The notes beneath the pieces were generated by a model that did not search any database, was not told the DNA's origin, and saw only the letters and a program-made list of their open reading frames with translations. A program made the position numbers and the translations under genes. From positions 26,419-90,418 of the forward strand of contig NZ_CAESCM010000022.1 of NCBI RefSeq assembly GCF_903166585.1: a stretch of 64,000 nt of DNA. The letters run 5' to 3'. The stretch's first letter is position 1, and each line of letters begins with the position of its first letter. This document shows positions 27,361-37,413 of the stretch, piece after piece. Origin of the DNA: Pedobacter ghigonis (GTDB lineage: Bacteria; Bacteroidota; Bacteroidia; Sphingobacteriales; Sphingobacteriaceae).

Positions 27361-28608
27361 ATGAAATTCAGAAATATAGCATTAACCTTTACATTTCTTA
27401 TCGTACTTGCTGCCCCGGTTATGGCACAAAAGAAAGCCAAAAATACGAAAGCCGAAGTATTAACCGATAGGCAGTTCTGGTTGCAGCAAATGGACAAAAT
27501 GGTGCGTCCGGTGCTGTACAATCTGGCTAAAGATAGCCTGCGTATTGCCATGCCTAAAGTTACATCGGTACACATTGACAACAAAGAGCATCGCATTAAA
27601 GTACAATACGTAGAGGTTTTAGGTCGAGCTTTGAGTGGTATTGCTCCCTGGTTACAATTGGAAGGAGGTTCGGCTGCAGAAGTGGCTCTCCGTAAACAAT
27701 ACCGCGAATGGGCTATCCAGGGTTTAAAAAACGCTTTAGATTCGAACGCTAAAGATTTCATGAATTTCGATATTGGCGGCCAGCAACTGGTTGATGCTTC
27801 TTATGTAGCTTTTGCACTGGTACGTGCGCCATGGTTATGGGAAAACTTGGATAAGAAAAACCAGGAGCTAATGATGAAATCCATCGTCACTACCAGACGT
27901 TTTAAACCTGTTTTTTCTAACTGGTTGCTGTTTTCGGCTATGAACGAAGCCTTTTTAGCTAAATTTGGCTACAGTTGGGATCCCATGCGTGTAGATTATG
28001 CCCTGCAACAAATGGAGCAATGGTACACCGGCGATGGCATGTACACAGATGGTACCTCTTTTGCCTTCGATTATTACAACAGCTATGTAATTCATCCATA
28101 TTTAGCCGCTCTGGTTGATATTATTGGTGCAAAAACGAATGCTTACAAAGAAATGTTCGAAAAAATTAAAAAGCGCAACGAACGTTACGCCATTATTCAG
28201 GAGCGTTTAATTAATGCAGATGGTACTTATCCTGCTACCGGGCGCTCTATCGTTTACCGTGGTGCAGCATTTCACCATTTGGCCGATATGGCCTGGAGAA
28301 AGGTATTGCCTAAACAATTAAGTCCGGCGCAGGTACGTTGCGCTTTAACCGCGGTAATCAAAAAAACTTTAGAAAGTCCTACAACCTATAAAAATGGCTG
28401 GTTAACCATTGGTCTTTATGGCGATCAGCCTAACCTGGGCGATTTTTACAACAACCAGGGGAGCCCTTATATCGCATCCAATATCTTTTTGCCCCTGGGA
28501 TTGCCCGAAACCGACCCGTTTTGGTCGGGACCTGCCGTCAAATGGAGTGCGCAAAAAATATGGAGTGGCGAGGACTTCGAAAACGACCATAGCGCAAGTT
28601 TAAAATAA
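27361..28608 (+). CDS. DUF2264 family exported enzyme (possible GH154 beta-glucuronidase)
   Basis: The 415-residue protein has a signal peptide (about 1-21) and an all-helical pattern of the DUF2264 type, with QYVEVLGRALSGIAPWL (about 80-96) and NWLLFSAMNEAF (about 183-194). In Bacteroides AGP loci, proteins I recall as DUF2264 relatives act as exo-beta-glucuronidases (GH154). I am not certain that the family boundaries coincide. It sits 12 bases after GH105. A role in removing glucuronate from AGP side chains is consistent with the gene order. Confidence 0.75.
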   Translation: MKFRNIALTFTFLIVLAAPVMAQKKAKNTKAEVLTDRQFWLQQMDKMVRPVLYNLAKDSLRIAMPKVTSVHIDNKEHRIKVQYVEVLGRALSGIAPWLQLEGGSAAEVALRKQYREWAIQGLKNALDSNAKDFMNFDIGGQQLVDASYVAFALVRAPWLWENLDKKNQELMMKSIVTTRRFKPVFSNWLLFSAMNEAFLAKFGYSWDPMRVDYALQQMEQWYTGDGMYTDGTSFAFDYYNSYVIHPYLAALVDIIGAKTNAYKEMFEKIKKRNERYAIIQERLINADGTYPATGRSIVYRGAAFHHLADMAWRKVLPKQLSPAQVRCALTAVIKKTLESPTTYKNGWLTIGLYGDQPNLGDFYNNQGSPYIASNIFLPLGLPETDPFWSGPAVKWSAQKIWSGEDFENDHSASLK

Positions 28609-28702
28609 GTGAATAAATTATTTGGTAGATACCTATTGAAGTCAAACAGATGTTAAGTAAATTACCGTCTTTATAACGTTAAAAAAAATATTGGTGAAAA
28701 TT

Positions 28703-29821
28703 ATGAGTAAGAAAATCAATTTTATAGCCGGATTTATGGCTTTCGGCTTAATGCTGAACAGTTATGTTTGGGCACAGCAAACCAACACTTCCTTTACTCC
28801 GGGTAAAATCTGGAAAGACGATAAAGGCGTGCACATTAACGCACACGGTGGCGGTATTGTAGAACATAAAGGTGTTTATTACTGGTTTGGAGAACATAAA
28901 ATTGAAGGAGAAAAAGGGAATACCGCGCAGGTAGGTGTGCACTGTTATTCTTCAAAAGATTTATACAACTGGAAAGACGAAGGTATTGCGCTACCGGTTT
29001 CCGACGATTTAACCAGTGATATTGCCAAAGGTTGTATTTTGGAGAGACCAAAAGTAGTGTACAATAAGAAAACCAAAAAGTTTGTGATGTGGTTTCACCT
29101 CGAGCTTTTGGGTAAAGGTTACGCAGCGGCCAGATCAGGAGTAGCTGTGGCCGATCGTCCTACAGGTCCATATACTTTTATCAAAAGCTATCGCCCAAAT
29201 CCGGGCAAGATGCCTTTCTATGCCGAAGGAACTGCAGATAAAGATAAGGTAAACTGCGAAACACCTGCCAATAAAAGCGATGGTTTTTTCTGCAGGGATT
29301 TACCAGGTGGACAAATGGCCCGCGATATGACTGTTTTTGTAGATGATGATGGAAAAGCTTATCACATCTTCTCATCTGAAGAAAACTTTACGCTGCATTT
29401 AGCCGAATTAACCCCCGATTATTTAGGCCATACCGGCAAGTTTATCCGTATTTACGTAGGTCAGCAAACCGAAGCGCCTGCTTTGTTTAAGAAAAATGGC
29501 GTGTACTACATGGTTGGGTCGGGCTGTACCGGCTGGGCACCAAACCCGGCAAGGTGGTTTAAAGCCAGTTCAATCTGGGGGCCGTGGACCTACATGGGTA
29601 ATCCATGCCAGGGCGAGGGTGCTAAACTTACCTATGGAGGTCAAAGCACACATGTGTTGCCTGTACCGGGTAAAAAAGGCGAATTCATATTTATGGCCGA
29701 TAAATGGGAACCTAAAAATGCGATAGATGGCCGTTATTTATGGTTACCAATTCGATTTGAAAACGATAAAATCACAATAAACTGGCTCGATCAGTGGGAT
29801 TTGAGCGTGTTTAAAAAGTAG
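28703..29821 (+). CDS. GH43 subfamily 24-like exo-beta-1,3-galactanase
   Basis: The 372-residue protein starts at ATG 28703; a TTG-initiated frame opens 12 bases earlier. It has a signal peptide ending YVWAQQ and a GH43 propeller whose first motif is VHINAHGGGIVEH followed by YYWFGEHK. This is the pattern of exo-beta-1,3-galactanases such as those acting on AGP backbones, which lack the usual GH43 base Asp at this position. ARDMTVFVDDDGKAYHIFSS and EAPALFKKNGVYYM provide the other conserved acidic sites. Its presence is the strongest single hint that the locus targets beta-1,3-galactan. Confidence 0.85.
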   Translation: MSKKINFIAGFMAFGLMLNSYVWAQQTNTSFTPGKIWKDDKGVHINAHGGGIVEHKGVYYWFGEHKIEGEKGNTAQVGVHCYSSKDLYNWKDEGIALPVSDDLTSDIAKGCILERPKVVYNKKTKKFVMWFHLELLGKGYAAARSGVAVADRPTGPYTFIKSYRPNPGKMPFYAEGTADKDKVNCETPANKSDGFFCRDLPGGQMARDMTVFVDDDGKAYHIFSSEENFTLHLAELTPDYLGHTGKFIRIYVGQQTEAPALFKKNGVYYMVGSGCTGWAPNPARWFKASSIWGPWTYMGNPCQGEGAKLTYGGQSTHVLPVPGKKGEFIFMADKWEPKNAIDGRYLWLPIRFENDKITINWLDQWDLSVFKK

Positions 29822-29922
29822 CAAAAAACCGATTTTTTAATATAGAATCCAGATGATGAATTGCGCGAAAATGCGCAAAAGGGGATTTTTATGCCCAAAA
29901 AATCCGATTACTTAAAAACAAA

Positions 29923-31773
29923 ATGTACAAGATGAAAAAGAAATTACTATGGCTGGTGGCGATATGTTTTTCCCTCTCTGCTTCGGCGCAGCAGGCAAAA
30001 CATACCTTTAAACTAGGCGAATCAGACTTTTTGCTGGATGGAAAACCCTTTCAGATTATATCAGGCGAACTCCATTATCCCCGCGTACCCAAAGAAGCCT
30101 GGCGCGAACGGATGAAAATGGCTAAAGCCATGGGCTTAAATACCATCGGAACCTATGTATTCTGGAACCTGCACGAGCCGCAGAAAGATAAATTCGATTT
30201 TAGCGGTAACAACAACATCGCCGAATTTGTAAAAATTGCGCAGCAGGAGGGACTTTGGGTAATTTTAAGGCCAAGCCCTTACGTATGTGCCGAATGGGAA
30301 TTTGGCGGCTATCCATACTGGTTGCAGAACGAAAAAGGCCTGGTGGTAAGAAGTACCGAAAAACAATACCTGGAAGAGTATCGGAAATATATCCAGCAAG
30401 TAGGAAAGCAGTTGGCTCCATTGCAGATTAACCATGGAGGTAATATCATTATGGTTCAGGTAGAAAACGAATACGGTTCGTACGCAGCCGATAAAAATTA
30501 CCTGGATATCAACCGTAAAATGTTTATAGATGCTGGGTTTGATGGTCTGCTCTACACCTGCGATCCTGCACCAGATGTAAAAGACGGACATTTAGCTGGT
30601 TTATTGCCTGCAGTAAACGGTATCGACAATCCCGAAAAAATTAGAAAGCTGGTAAATGAAAACCACGATGGAAAAGGGCCTTATTTTATTGCAGAATGGT
30701 ATCCGGCATGGTTCGATTGGTGGGGAACAGCACACCACACGGTACCGGCAGCACAATATACCAAAAAGCTCGATTCGGTTTTGGCGGCAGGCATATCCAT
30801 TAACATGTACATGTTTCATGGTGGCACCACACGTGACTTCATGAACGGAGCCAATTATAAAGACATTTCGCCTTACGAACCTCAAACCAGCAGCTACGAT
30901 TACGATGCTCCTTTAAACGAAGCAGGAAACGCTACGGAGAAGTTTATGCAGTTTAGAAGCGTAATCGAGAAACATTTGCCAAAAGGCCAGACTTTACCCG
31001 CAGTGCCAGCAGCAAAACCCGCTATGGCCATTGCACCATTTAAATTAAGCGGAACAGTAGCTTTATTTGATGCCTTACCAGCTGCGGTTAAAAATGTTAA
31101 TCCCTTAACTTTCGAAGACCTGAAACAAGATTACGGTTATGTGCTTTATCGTACTACCATTCAGGGTGGACGCAAAGGAGCACTGGAGATGAAACAATTA
31201 CGCGATTATGCCATTGTGTTTGTTAACCAGAAAAGGGCAGGGGTTTTAGATCGACGGTTAAACCAAAATACCCTGGAAATCAGCCTTCCTGCAGGAGAAG
31301 TACAACTCGATATTTTTGTAGAAAACATGGGACGTGTAAACTTTGGCAAGTACCTGTTAGAAAACAAAAAAGGAATTACCGAACAAGTAAATTTTGCAGG
31401 TGCCGAAGTTAAAAACTGGTCGATGTATGGTTTTCCTTTTAGTAGCATCAATAATTTCGCGGCTAAAGCCACTGCTACCGGGAAGAGTGGTAATGGGCCA
31501 ACAGTACAAAAAGGATCCTTTACCATTAATACTGTTGCCGATACTTATCTGGATATGACCGATTGGGGAAAAGGTGTGGTTTGGATAAACGGACATAACC
31601 TGGGCAAGTACTGGGCAATTGGTCCGCAACAAACATTGTACGTACCCAAAGAATGGTTAAAGAAAGGTAAGAATGAGGTAGCCGTTTTAGAATTGCTTAA
31701 AACCGATCAGCAAATTTTAAAAACGATAGACCAGCCGATCTTAAACACGCTTAAAAAATTAAACGTTGATTAA
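29923..31773 (+). CDS. Exported GH35 beta-galactosidase
   Basis: The 616-residue protein has a signal peptide (about 1-25; a second ATG at 29932 is also possible). The GH35 barrel (about 30-345) has acid/base Glu183 in VENEYGSY and nucleophile Glu258 in IAEWYPAWF, then C-terminal jelly-roll domains. It is a close relative of the enzyme at 452 but lacks the final discoidin-like module. It ends the enzyme run before SusC 1. It is likely an exo-acting beta-galactosidase on side-chain beta-1,6 or backbone galactose. Confidence 0.93.
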   Translation: MYKMKKKLLWLVAICFSLSASAQQAKHTFKLGESDFLLDGKPFQIISGELHYPRVPKEAWRERMKMAKAMGLNTIGTYVFWNLHEPQKDKFDFSGNNNIAEFVKIAQQEGLWVILRPSPYVCAEWEFGGYPYWLQNEKGLVVRSTEKQYLEEYRKYIQQVGKQLAPLQINHGGNIIMVQVENEYGSYAADKNYLDINRKMFIDAGFDGLLYTCDPAPDVKDGHLAGLLPAVNGIDNPEKIRKLVNENHDGKGPYFIAEWYPAWFDWWGTAHHTVPAAQYTKKLDSVLAAGISINMYMFHGGTTRDFMNGANYKDISPYEPQTSSYDYDAPLNEAGNATEKFMQFRSVIEKHLPKGQTLPAVPAAKPAMAIAPFKLSGTVALFDALPAAVKNVNPLTFEDLKQDYGYVLYRTTIQGGRKGALEMKQLRDYAIVFVNQKRAGVLDRRLNQNTLEISLPAGEVQLDIFVENMGRVNFGKYLLENKKGITEQVNFAGAEVKNWSMYGFPFSSINNFAAKATATGKSGNGPTVQKGSFTINTVADTYLDMTDWGKGVVWINGHNLGKYWAIGPQQTLYVPKEWLKKGKNEVAVLELLKTDQQILKTIDQPILNTLKKLNVD

Positions 31774-31818
31774 ACGTTTAAAAAATCGTAAAATAGGGGT
31801 TAAAGGCCAAAATTTAAC

Positions 31819-31900
31819 AAAAAGTAACAATTTAACCCCTATTTATTACCGTATTACCCCTCACTCCGGCGCGGTTTTAAATGGTTAATTTGTTGTAATT
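31819..31900 (+). promoter_or_regulatory. Conserved susC promoter/HTCS operator, copy 1
   Basis: Two ACCCCT boxes (31835-31840 and 31856-31861) start exactly 21 bp apart, two helical turns. The second box ends 23 bases before a TTAATTTG (31885-31892) that resembles the Bacteroidota -7 element TAnnTTTG. The whole block recurs upstream of SusC 2 with the same spacings. This geometry fits an AraC-type activator bound as a tandem dimer next to the promoter. Binding by the HTCS at 18520 is inference. Confidence 0.7.
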
Positions 31901-32015
31901 AATCCATCCCATTCATGCATAATTTATACATCCAGTCAGGCTAGTGCTTTGCCAGTAAGCCAGCATTGAATCTTTCAAATGATTCAATTATTAACTAACC
32001 AAATAATCTTTAAAA

Positions 32016-35015
32016 ATGAAAAGAAAACTACTAGCCACATCTAAGTGTGCAGTAATATTTTTGTTTGCTTTAATCTTATCATTAGGTAAATCAAACGATG
32101 CCATTGCGCAAACAAACGCTCAAACCTCAATTTCCGGAAAAGTAAAAGATAACCAGGGCAACCCGATACCAGGAGCTTCCATTAGTGTTAAAGGAACAAA
32201 TCAGGTTGTAGCCAGCGATCCGAATGGGAATTTCAAAATAGCTGTTAAAAAAGGTGAAACTTTAGTGATTACTTTTGTGGGATATGTAACCAATACCATA
32301 TTAATAGCCGATCAGACCCAACTCAGCATTACCCTTGCCGAAGATAAAGACAAGAACCTGGAAGAAGTAGTAGTGGTGGGTTATGGTACACAAAAGCGTT
32401 CGGATATTACCGGTGCAGTGGCCTCACTTTCGAAAGAACGTTTATCGCAACTACCTGTTACCAATGTTTTGCAGGCTGTACAAGGAGCAGTGGCTGGTGT
32501 AAATATTACCAGTGGCTCTTCAGTACCAGGAAGCCAGCCAAGCGCCTCTATACGCGGCCAAAATTCAATTACTGCAGGTACGGGGCCATTTGTTGTAGTA
32601 GATGGAGTACCATTAAGCAAAACGGGTGGTTCGTTAAATGACATTAATCCAAACGATATTGCCTCTGTAGAAATATTAAAAGATGCATCATCTACCGCTA
32701 TTTATGGTACCAATGGTTCTAATGGTGTTATCCTGGTTACCACTAAAAGAGGAAATACGGGTAAACCTACAATCAGATACAATGCTTATGCAGGTGTAGA
32801 AAATATCGCACACATTTTAACGCCAAGAACTGGTGAAGAATATGTTCAAAAATATGCCGATTTCTTAAAACAGATTAATCAGCCACAAAACAGCCCGGTT
32901 CCAAACTTCGGCGAACTGGCCAATTATAATGCAGGTATTACAACCGATTGGGTAAAGGAAGTAACCCAAACAGGTGTGATGCAAGACCATAATTTAAGCA
33001 TCTCGGGAGGAAGCCAGGATGTGAAATATTTTATCTCAGGAGGTTACCTGGATCAAAGGGGGCCGATTAAAGGGTATCAATATAACAGAACCAGCTTACG
33101 TTCTAATTTAGATGTTAACATTACCGATTATTTAACGGTTGGTACATCATTGTTTTTTGCAGGCAATAACTACGATGGTGGCAGGGCTAACTTGCTTTTT
33201 GCTACAGCCATGAGTCCTTATGCTCCTGTGTATAATGACAAGGGAGAATATAAAATTTTTCCAATGGAGCCTGAGCAGTTATACACCAACCCATTACTTG
33301 GTTTAAAAACCGACAGGATTAGCAGAAGCACCAATTTAAATGGAAATGGTTATGCAGAAATTAAGTTTCCCGGAGCACTAAAAGGATTAAAATATCGCTT
33401 AAACGGTGGTTATACTTTCTTTCCCGAAAATTCTGCCAGTTATACCGGAAGAAAGGCAAATGATATGCTGGGTACTGCCCGGACTTTTTACGCGCAAACC
33501 AACAGTTATACACTCGAAAATTTGCTGACATACACCAAAGATATTCAGAAACACCATTTCGATTTTACAGGTTTATACAGTGCGCAGCAAAGAAAATATA
33601 CCAATACAACTGCTGGTGCCGTAGGTTTTGTGAACGACGAGCTTTCGTATAATAAGTTAAGCGCAGGTGCTACGCAAACCAGCGATTCGTATGCCGATCA
33701 ATACCGTTTAAATTCGCAAATGGTAAGGGTTAATTATGCATACGATAGCCGTTATTTATTTACCGCAACGGCCCGACGTGATGGTTCTTCTGTATTCGGT
33801 GCCAATACTACCAAATACGGTATTTTCCCTTCAGTAGCTGCCGGATGGAATATCAGCAGGGAAAATTTTATGAAAAATGTTTCATTCGTAAATAACCTTA
33901 AGCTAAGAGGTTCTTATGGTAAAACAGGTAATGAAGCTGTTAGTGTTTATCAAACCATAACTACTGAAGGCGCATTGCGTTTTCCGTTTAACGGACTTAG
34001 CACCATTGGTGTTACGCCAAGCAATTTAGGTAATGCTAACCTGCACTGGGAAAGTACAACTACAGCAAACCTGGGATTGGATTTCTCTTTGTTTAGCGAC
34101 CGCATAAATGGTACCATTGATGTTTATAGCGGCAAAACAAAAGATTTACTGCTAAACAGAAGTTTACCAATCATCACCGGGTATTCAAGAATTTTAGATA
34201 ATCTGGGTAAAGTCCAAAATAAAGGTATTGAGATAACCATTAATACAAAAAATATTGCTCAGGGCGATTTTAAATGGGAAACTTCGGCCAATTTCAGCTC
34301 CAATAAGAATAAGATCGTAGAACTGTACGGAGATGGAAAGGATGATTTAGGTAACCGGTGGTTTATTGGCAAACCAATTAGTGTGATTTATGATTACCGT
34401 ATGACTGGTGTTTGGCAAACCGGAGAAGATGCTTCAAAACAGGATCCGGGTGCAAAGCCAGGCGATCTGAAATTTGCTGATCTCAATGGTGATGGCGTAA
34501 TTACTGCAGATAAAGATCGCGAAATTATTGGTCAGCGTGCTCCAAAATGGACAGGTGGTTTAACCAATACTTTCCATTACAAAAACTGGAATTTAAGCGT
34601 ATTTATTCAAACTGCACAAGGCATTACCAGAAACAATACCGATTTAAATTATGGCGATGAAACAGGTAGAAGAAATACACCTGCAGAAATTGGTTATTGG
34701 ACTGTAAGTAACGCAAGTAACACACGTCCGGCATTATCTTACAATAACACCAGAGGCTATGGATATGCATCAGATGCGAGTTATACCCGTATAAAAGATG
34801 TAACAGTTAGCTATGTTTTTTCTCCGAAAATTATGGAGAAACTGCATTTGGGCAGCCTAACCCTATATGCAAGCGGCAGAAACCTATACACTTTTACCAA
34901 TTGGATAGGATGGGATCCTGAAAACGATTATTCTGGCCGTGGTTCGGGAGATTGGACCAATAACTATCCTTTAACACGCTCTTTTGTGTTTGGAGCAAAT
35001 ATTTCTTTAAAATAA
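32016..35015 (+). CDS. SusC/RagA-type TonB-linked outer-membrane transporter 1
   Basis: The 999-residue protein has a signal peptide (about 1-32) and a carboxypeptidase-like domain with GNPIPGASISVKGTNQ. The SusC box VVVVGYGTQKRSDITGAV precedes the plug (about 125-240), with ILKDASSTAIYGTNGSNGVI. A large barrel ends in the usual aromatic/Lys tail. Family knowledge: it imports oligosaccharides across the outer membrane with its SusD partner, which follows 21 bases later. Its promoter is the paired ACCCCT element. Confidence 0.96.
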   Translation: MKRKLLATSKCAVIFLFALILSLGKSNDAIAQTNAQTSISGKVKDNQGNPIPGASISVKGTNQVVASDPNGNFKIAVKKGETLVITFVGYVTNTILIADQTQLSITLAEDKDKNLEEVVVVGYGTQKRSDITGAVASLSKERLSQLPVTNVLQAVQGAVAGVNITSGSSVPGSQPSASIRGQNSITAGTGPFVVVDGVPLSKTGGSLNDINPNDIASVEILKDASSTAIYGTNGSNGVILVTTKRGNTGKPTIRYNAYAGVENIAHILTPRTGEEYVQKYADFLKQINQPQNSPVPNFGELANYNAGITTDWVKEVTQTGVMQDHNLSISGGSQDVKYFISGGYLDQRGPIKGYQYNRTSLRSNLDVNITDYLTVGTSLFFAGNNYDGGRANLLFATAMSPYAPVYNDKGEYKIFPMEPEQLYTNPLLGLKTDRISRSTNLNGNGYAEIKFPGALKGLKYRLNGGYTFFPENSASYTGRKANDMLGTARTFYAQTNSYTLENLLTYTKDIQKHHFDFTGLYSAQQRKYTNTTAGAVGFVNDELSYNKLSAGATQTSDSYADQYRLNSQMVRVNYAYDSRYLFTATARRDGSSVFGANTTKYGIFPSVAAGWNISRENFMKNVSFVNNLKLRGSYGKTGNEAVSVYQTITTEGALRFPFNGLSTIGVTPSNLGNANLHWESTTTANLGLDFSLFSDRINGTIDVYSGKTKDLLLNRSLPIITGYSRILDNLGKVQNKGIEITINTKNIAQGDFKWETSANFSSNKNKIVELYGDGKDDLGNRWFIGKPISVIYDYRMTGVWQTGEDASKQDPGAKPGDLKFADLNGDGVITADKDREIIGQRAPKWTGGLTNTFHYKNWNLSVFIQTAQGITRNNTDLNYGDETGRRNTPAEIGYWTVSNASNTRPALSYNNTRGYGYASDASYTRIKDVTVSYVFSPKIMEKLHLGSLTLYASGRNLYTFTNWIGWDPENDYSGRGSGDWTNNYPLTRSFVFGANISLK

Positions 35016-35036
35016 TTTATCGCTAAAAAGAAGATC

Positions 35037-36671
35037 ATGAAAAAATTAAAATATATACTGTTCTCTTCTCTTGCAGTGTCGCTGATGTTTTATTCTTCGT
35101 GCAAGAAAGCGTTTTTGGATGAAAAACCATATTCGAGTTATACGCCCATTACCTTAAACGATTCGCTTGGTTTTGAGGCCTCTTTAATTGGCTTGTACAA
35201 CCACGTAAGTACCATCTATTCTTATGCCGATCAGCAGGGCTGGCCGAGTGTTTGGCAGGTGGGTACCGATGTAGCTAACGCTACAACCAACCAGCAGGGG
35301 GTCGAAGTACCCTATTACGATTATACCCAGTTAACGCCAACTGATGGGGCTGCTGCGTACATGTGGAACCGGAATTATATTATGATTAACCTTTCAAATG
35401 TAATTATCGATGGAATAGAAAATCCGTCGGTTACGGCAATCAGTAGCAAAGGAAAAGCAGCAATTAACGCCGAAGCCAAATTTTTCAGGGCTTTTGCTTA
35501 TAATACTTTGGCAACCTTGTACGGCAAAGTACCACTAATTAAAAATGCACTTACCGCCCCTAAAACCGATTTTGTACGGGCTCCGCTTAATGAGGTAAAC
35601 GATTTTATTGTGAACGATCTGCTTTTTGCAGTGGCAAACTTACCCGATATTGAAGCCGTTAAATCGAATACAAAAGGTAAAATGTATGGCAGGGCTAATA
35701 AATTTATGGCTATGCAGTTACTGGCAGAAGTATACCTCAGAATGGGTAAAAATGATTTAGCCGAGCAACAGGCCCTGGGCATCATCAACAGCGGTAAATT
35801 TAGCTTAAATAAAGCGCGTTTTGGTGTTAAAGCCAGTTTACCTGGTGATTACTATTCAGATCTGTTTGTGTATGGCAACCAACGCCGTTCTCAAAATAAC
35901 AAAGAGGTAATTTGGACCTTAGAACAAGAAAACCCATCAAGTGTGGTAGGCGGTATTACCAATAACCCGCAACAAAGAAGGGTATGGGGTACAGGATATT
36001 ACGCTATACAGGGGATGGTTTTAGCCGATTCTTTAGGCGGTAGAGGATTATCGAGGTTAAGACTAAGCAACTGGTTTTTATATAGCCTGTACAAGCCTGG
36101 CGATATCAGAAACTCGCAATACAATGTGAAAAGAAGATTTTATTATAACGACCCTACAAATGCCAAATACGGACAGATTATTCCTTATACTGGTCCGGAT
36201 ACTTTATTTAAGATTAACCCTTCTATTACCAAATGGAATCAATTTGACCCTAACGATACCTTCGGTTTCGCAATGATTAAAGATTTCATTCTGATGCGCC
36301 TCGGAGAAACTTACTTATTACTGGCAGAAGCACAGTTTAAACAAGGTAAGCTAATCGATGCGGCAGCTTCCATTAATGAGTTGAGGAAAAGGGCATTTGT
36401 TGATTATCCTACCCGTGGGCAGGTACAGGCTTCAGACATTAATCTCAATTTTATATTGGATGAACGTGCACGCGAACTAATTGGCGAAGAAAACAGAAGA
36501 ATGACTTTAATGCGTACAGGTACCTTGGTTGACCGTGCTATTAACTTAAACAGTAACGATGCTGCAAAACCTTTAAAAGGCTTGACTTCAAAAAACTTAT
36601 TGTTACCTATTCCGTTAACTGAAATCCAATTGAACAAGGATGCGCTCTTAGAACAAAACCCAGGATATTAA
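35037..36671 (+). CDS. SusD/RagB-type surface lipoprotein 1
   Basis: The 544-residue lipoprotein has its lipobox Cys at 22 in YSSCKKAFL. The N-terminal SusD-like helical part contains the TPR-like stretch KAAINAEAKFFRAFAYNTLA. The C-terminal RagB/SusD part ends ITE-type with LLPIPLTEIQLNK and an ENPGY-like tail (EQNPGY), as usual. It binds the glycan at the cell surface and caps SusC 1. A strong terminator follows. Confidence 0.95.
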   Translation: MKKLKYILFSSLAVSLMFYSSCKKAFLDEKPYSSYTPITLNDSLGFEASLIGLYNHVSTIYSYADQQGWPSVWQVGTDVANATTNQQGVEVPYYDYTQLTPTDGAAAYMWNRNYIMINLSNVIIDGIENPSVTAISSKGKAAINAEAKFFRAFAYNTLATLYGKVPLIKNALTAPKTDFVRAPLNEVNDFIVNDLLFAVANLPDIEAVKSNTKGKMYGRANKFMAMQLLAEVYLRMGKNDLAEQQALGIINSGKFSLNKARFGVKASLPGDYYSDLFVYGNQRRSQNNKEVIWTLEQENPSSVVGGITNNPQQRRVWGTGYYAIQGMVLADSLGGRGLSRLRLSNWFLYSLYKPGDIRNSQYNVKRRFYYNDPTNAKYGQIIPYTGPDTLFKINPSITKWNQFDPNDTFGFAMIKDFILMRLGETYLLLAEAQFKQGKLIDAAASINELRKRAFVDYPTRGQVQASDINLNFILDERARELIGEENRRMTLMRTGTLVDRAINLNSNDAAKPLKGLTSKNLLLPIPLTEIQLNKDALLEQNPGY

Positions 36672-36694
36672 TCCCGTCCTTTTATATTTATTCT

Positions 36695-36733
36695 AGCTCC
36701 TTAACTGCTTTGTGCAGTTGGGGAGCTTTTTTG
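36695..36733 (+). terminator. Terminator after SusD 1
   Basis: A 14-bp stem (AGCTCCTTAACTGC with GCAGTTGGGGAGCT, two G-U pairs) with a 5-base loop is followed by a T-run. It lies 23 bases after the SusD 1 stop, so SusC/D pair 2 needs its own promoter, which is found at 37331-37413. Confidence 0.85.
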
Positions 36734-36736
36734 TTT

Positions 36737-36960
36737 CTAACCGCAAAGTGCGCTGAGGTTGTTAGTCTTAAAATTTATAAACCACCAAGCCGCGAAGTAC
36801 ACTAAGTTTCATGTAATTAAAATATCGCTACCAATTTTGCTTTGTGTGCTCAGTGATTTCTCTCTGTTTACTCTGTGGTTAAATGTGAATGCTATGCCTT
36901 CTCTTTACGTCCTTTGCGGTTAAAATCTTTCTTTCTCTGCGGTTAAATTATGCGTTGTAC
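36737..36960. repeat. Diverged, inverted copies of the AACCGCAGAG repeat family
   Basis: On the minus strand this region reads TTTAACCGCAGAGAAAG, TTTTAACCGCAAAGGACG and TTTAACCACAGAGTAAAC. These are the same words as the array at 12787-13470, but shorter and inverted. On the plus strand a CTAACCGCAAAGTGCGCTGAGG copy opens the region. It has no coding frame. Confidence 0.65.
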
Positions 36961-37330
36961 CTAAAAATAAACCAATTTAAATGAAAGCTTCCTGCAGTAT
37001 GCAGCGTTAAATCATGAGGGTTATGAAACTTTCCTGCCATCGGAAGCACAAAATCATGATTTTTTGAAAAAAGCTTAGAAAAGCATTTTGTATCTAGTTT
37101 ATACCGGCTGATTCAGTTGCCTGAGAAAGACAATGGATACCAGATTAAAACATATCAAAACATTAGATCGTTTAGCGCAGTAGATTTTTGTTTTGCGCAG
37201 AATCAAACGCTCAAAATCCTGGTTTATTTAGCGGTAAAATTACCACCTTAAGTTTTGAATTATAAACGTATAATTGACGTTTATAAAAATGAATTTTTAT
37301 TCGAAAAACGCTAAAAAGCCCAAAAAATGG
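36961..37330. other. Intergenic region between repeat and susC promoter 2
   Basis: About 370 bases without a supported gene. Two related words (AAATCATGAGGGTTATGAAACTTTCCTGC.. and GCACAAAATCATGATTTTTT) suggest local duplication. I see no RNA gene. Confidence 0.35.
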
Positions 37331-37413
37331 TAAAAAATAACAATTTGACCCCTTTTTATTACTGGATTACCCCTCACTACCAGGCTCTTTTTTATGGTTA
37401 ATTTGTTAAAACC
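37331..37413 (+). promoter_or_regulatory. Conserved susC promoter/HTCS operator, copy 2
   Basis: This is near-identical to the element at 31819-31900. ACCCCT boxes at 37348-37353 and 37369-37374 start 21 bp apart. TTAATTTG at 37398-37405 again follows the second box by 23 bases. The flanking words TAACAATTT, TTTATTAC and ATGGTTAATTTGTT are also shared. It lies about 490 bases before the SusC 2 start. Confidence 0.7.

Noticed and set aside
28691..28702. TTG start of the GH43 gene
   Set aside because: ATG 28703 gives a normal signal peptide start.
31206..31526. 106-residue minus-strand frame inside the GH35 gene
   Set aside because: It is the opposite-strand shadow of a well-supported gene; similar shadow frames across the window were dropped for the same reason.
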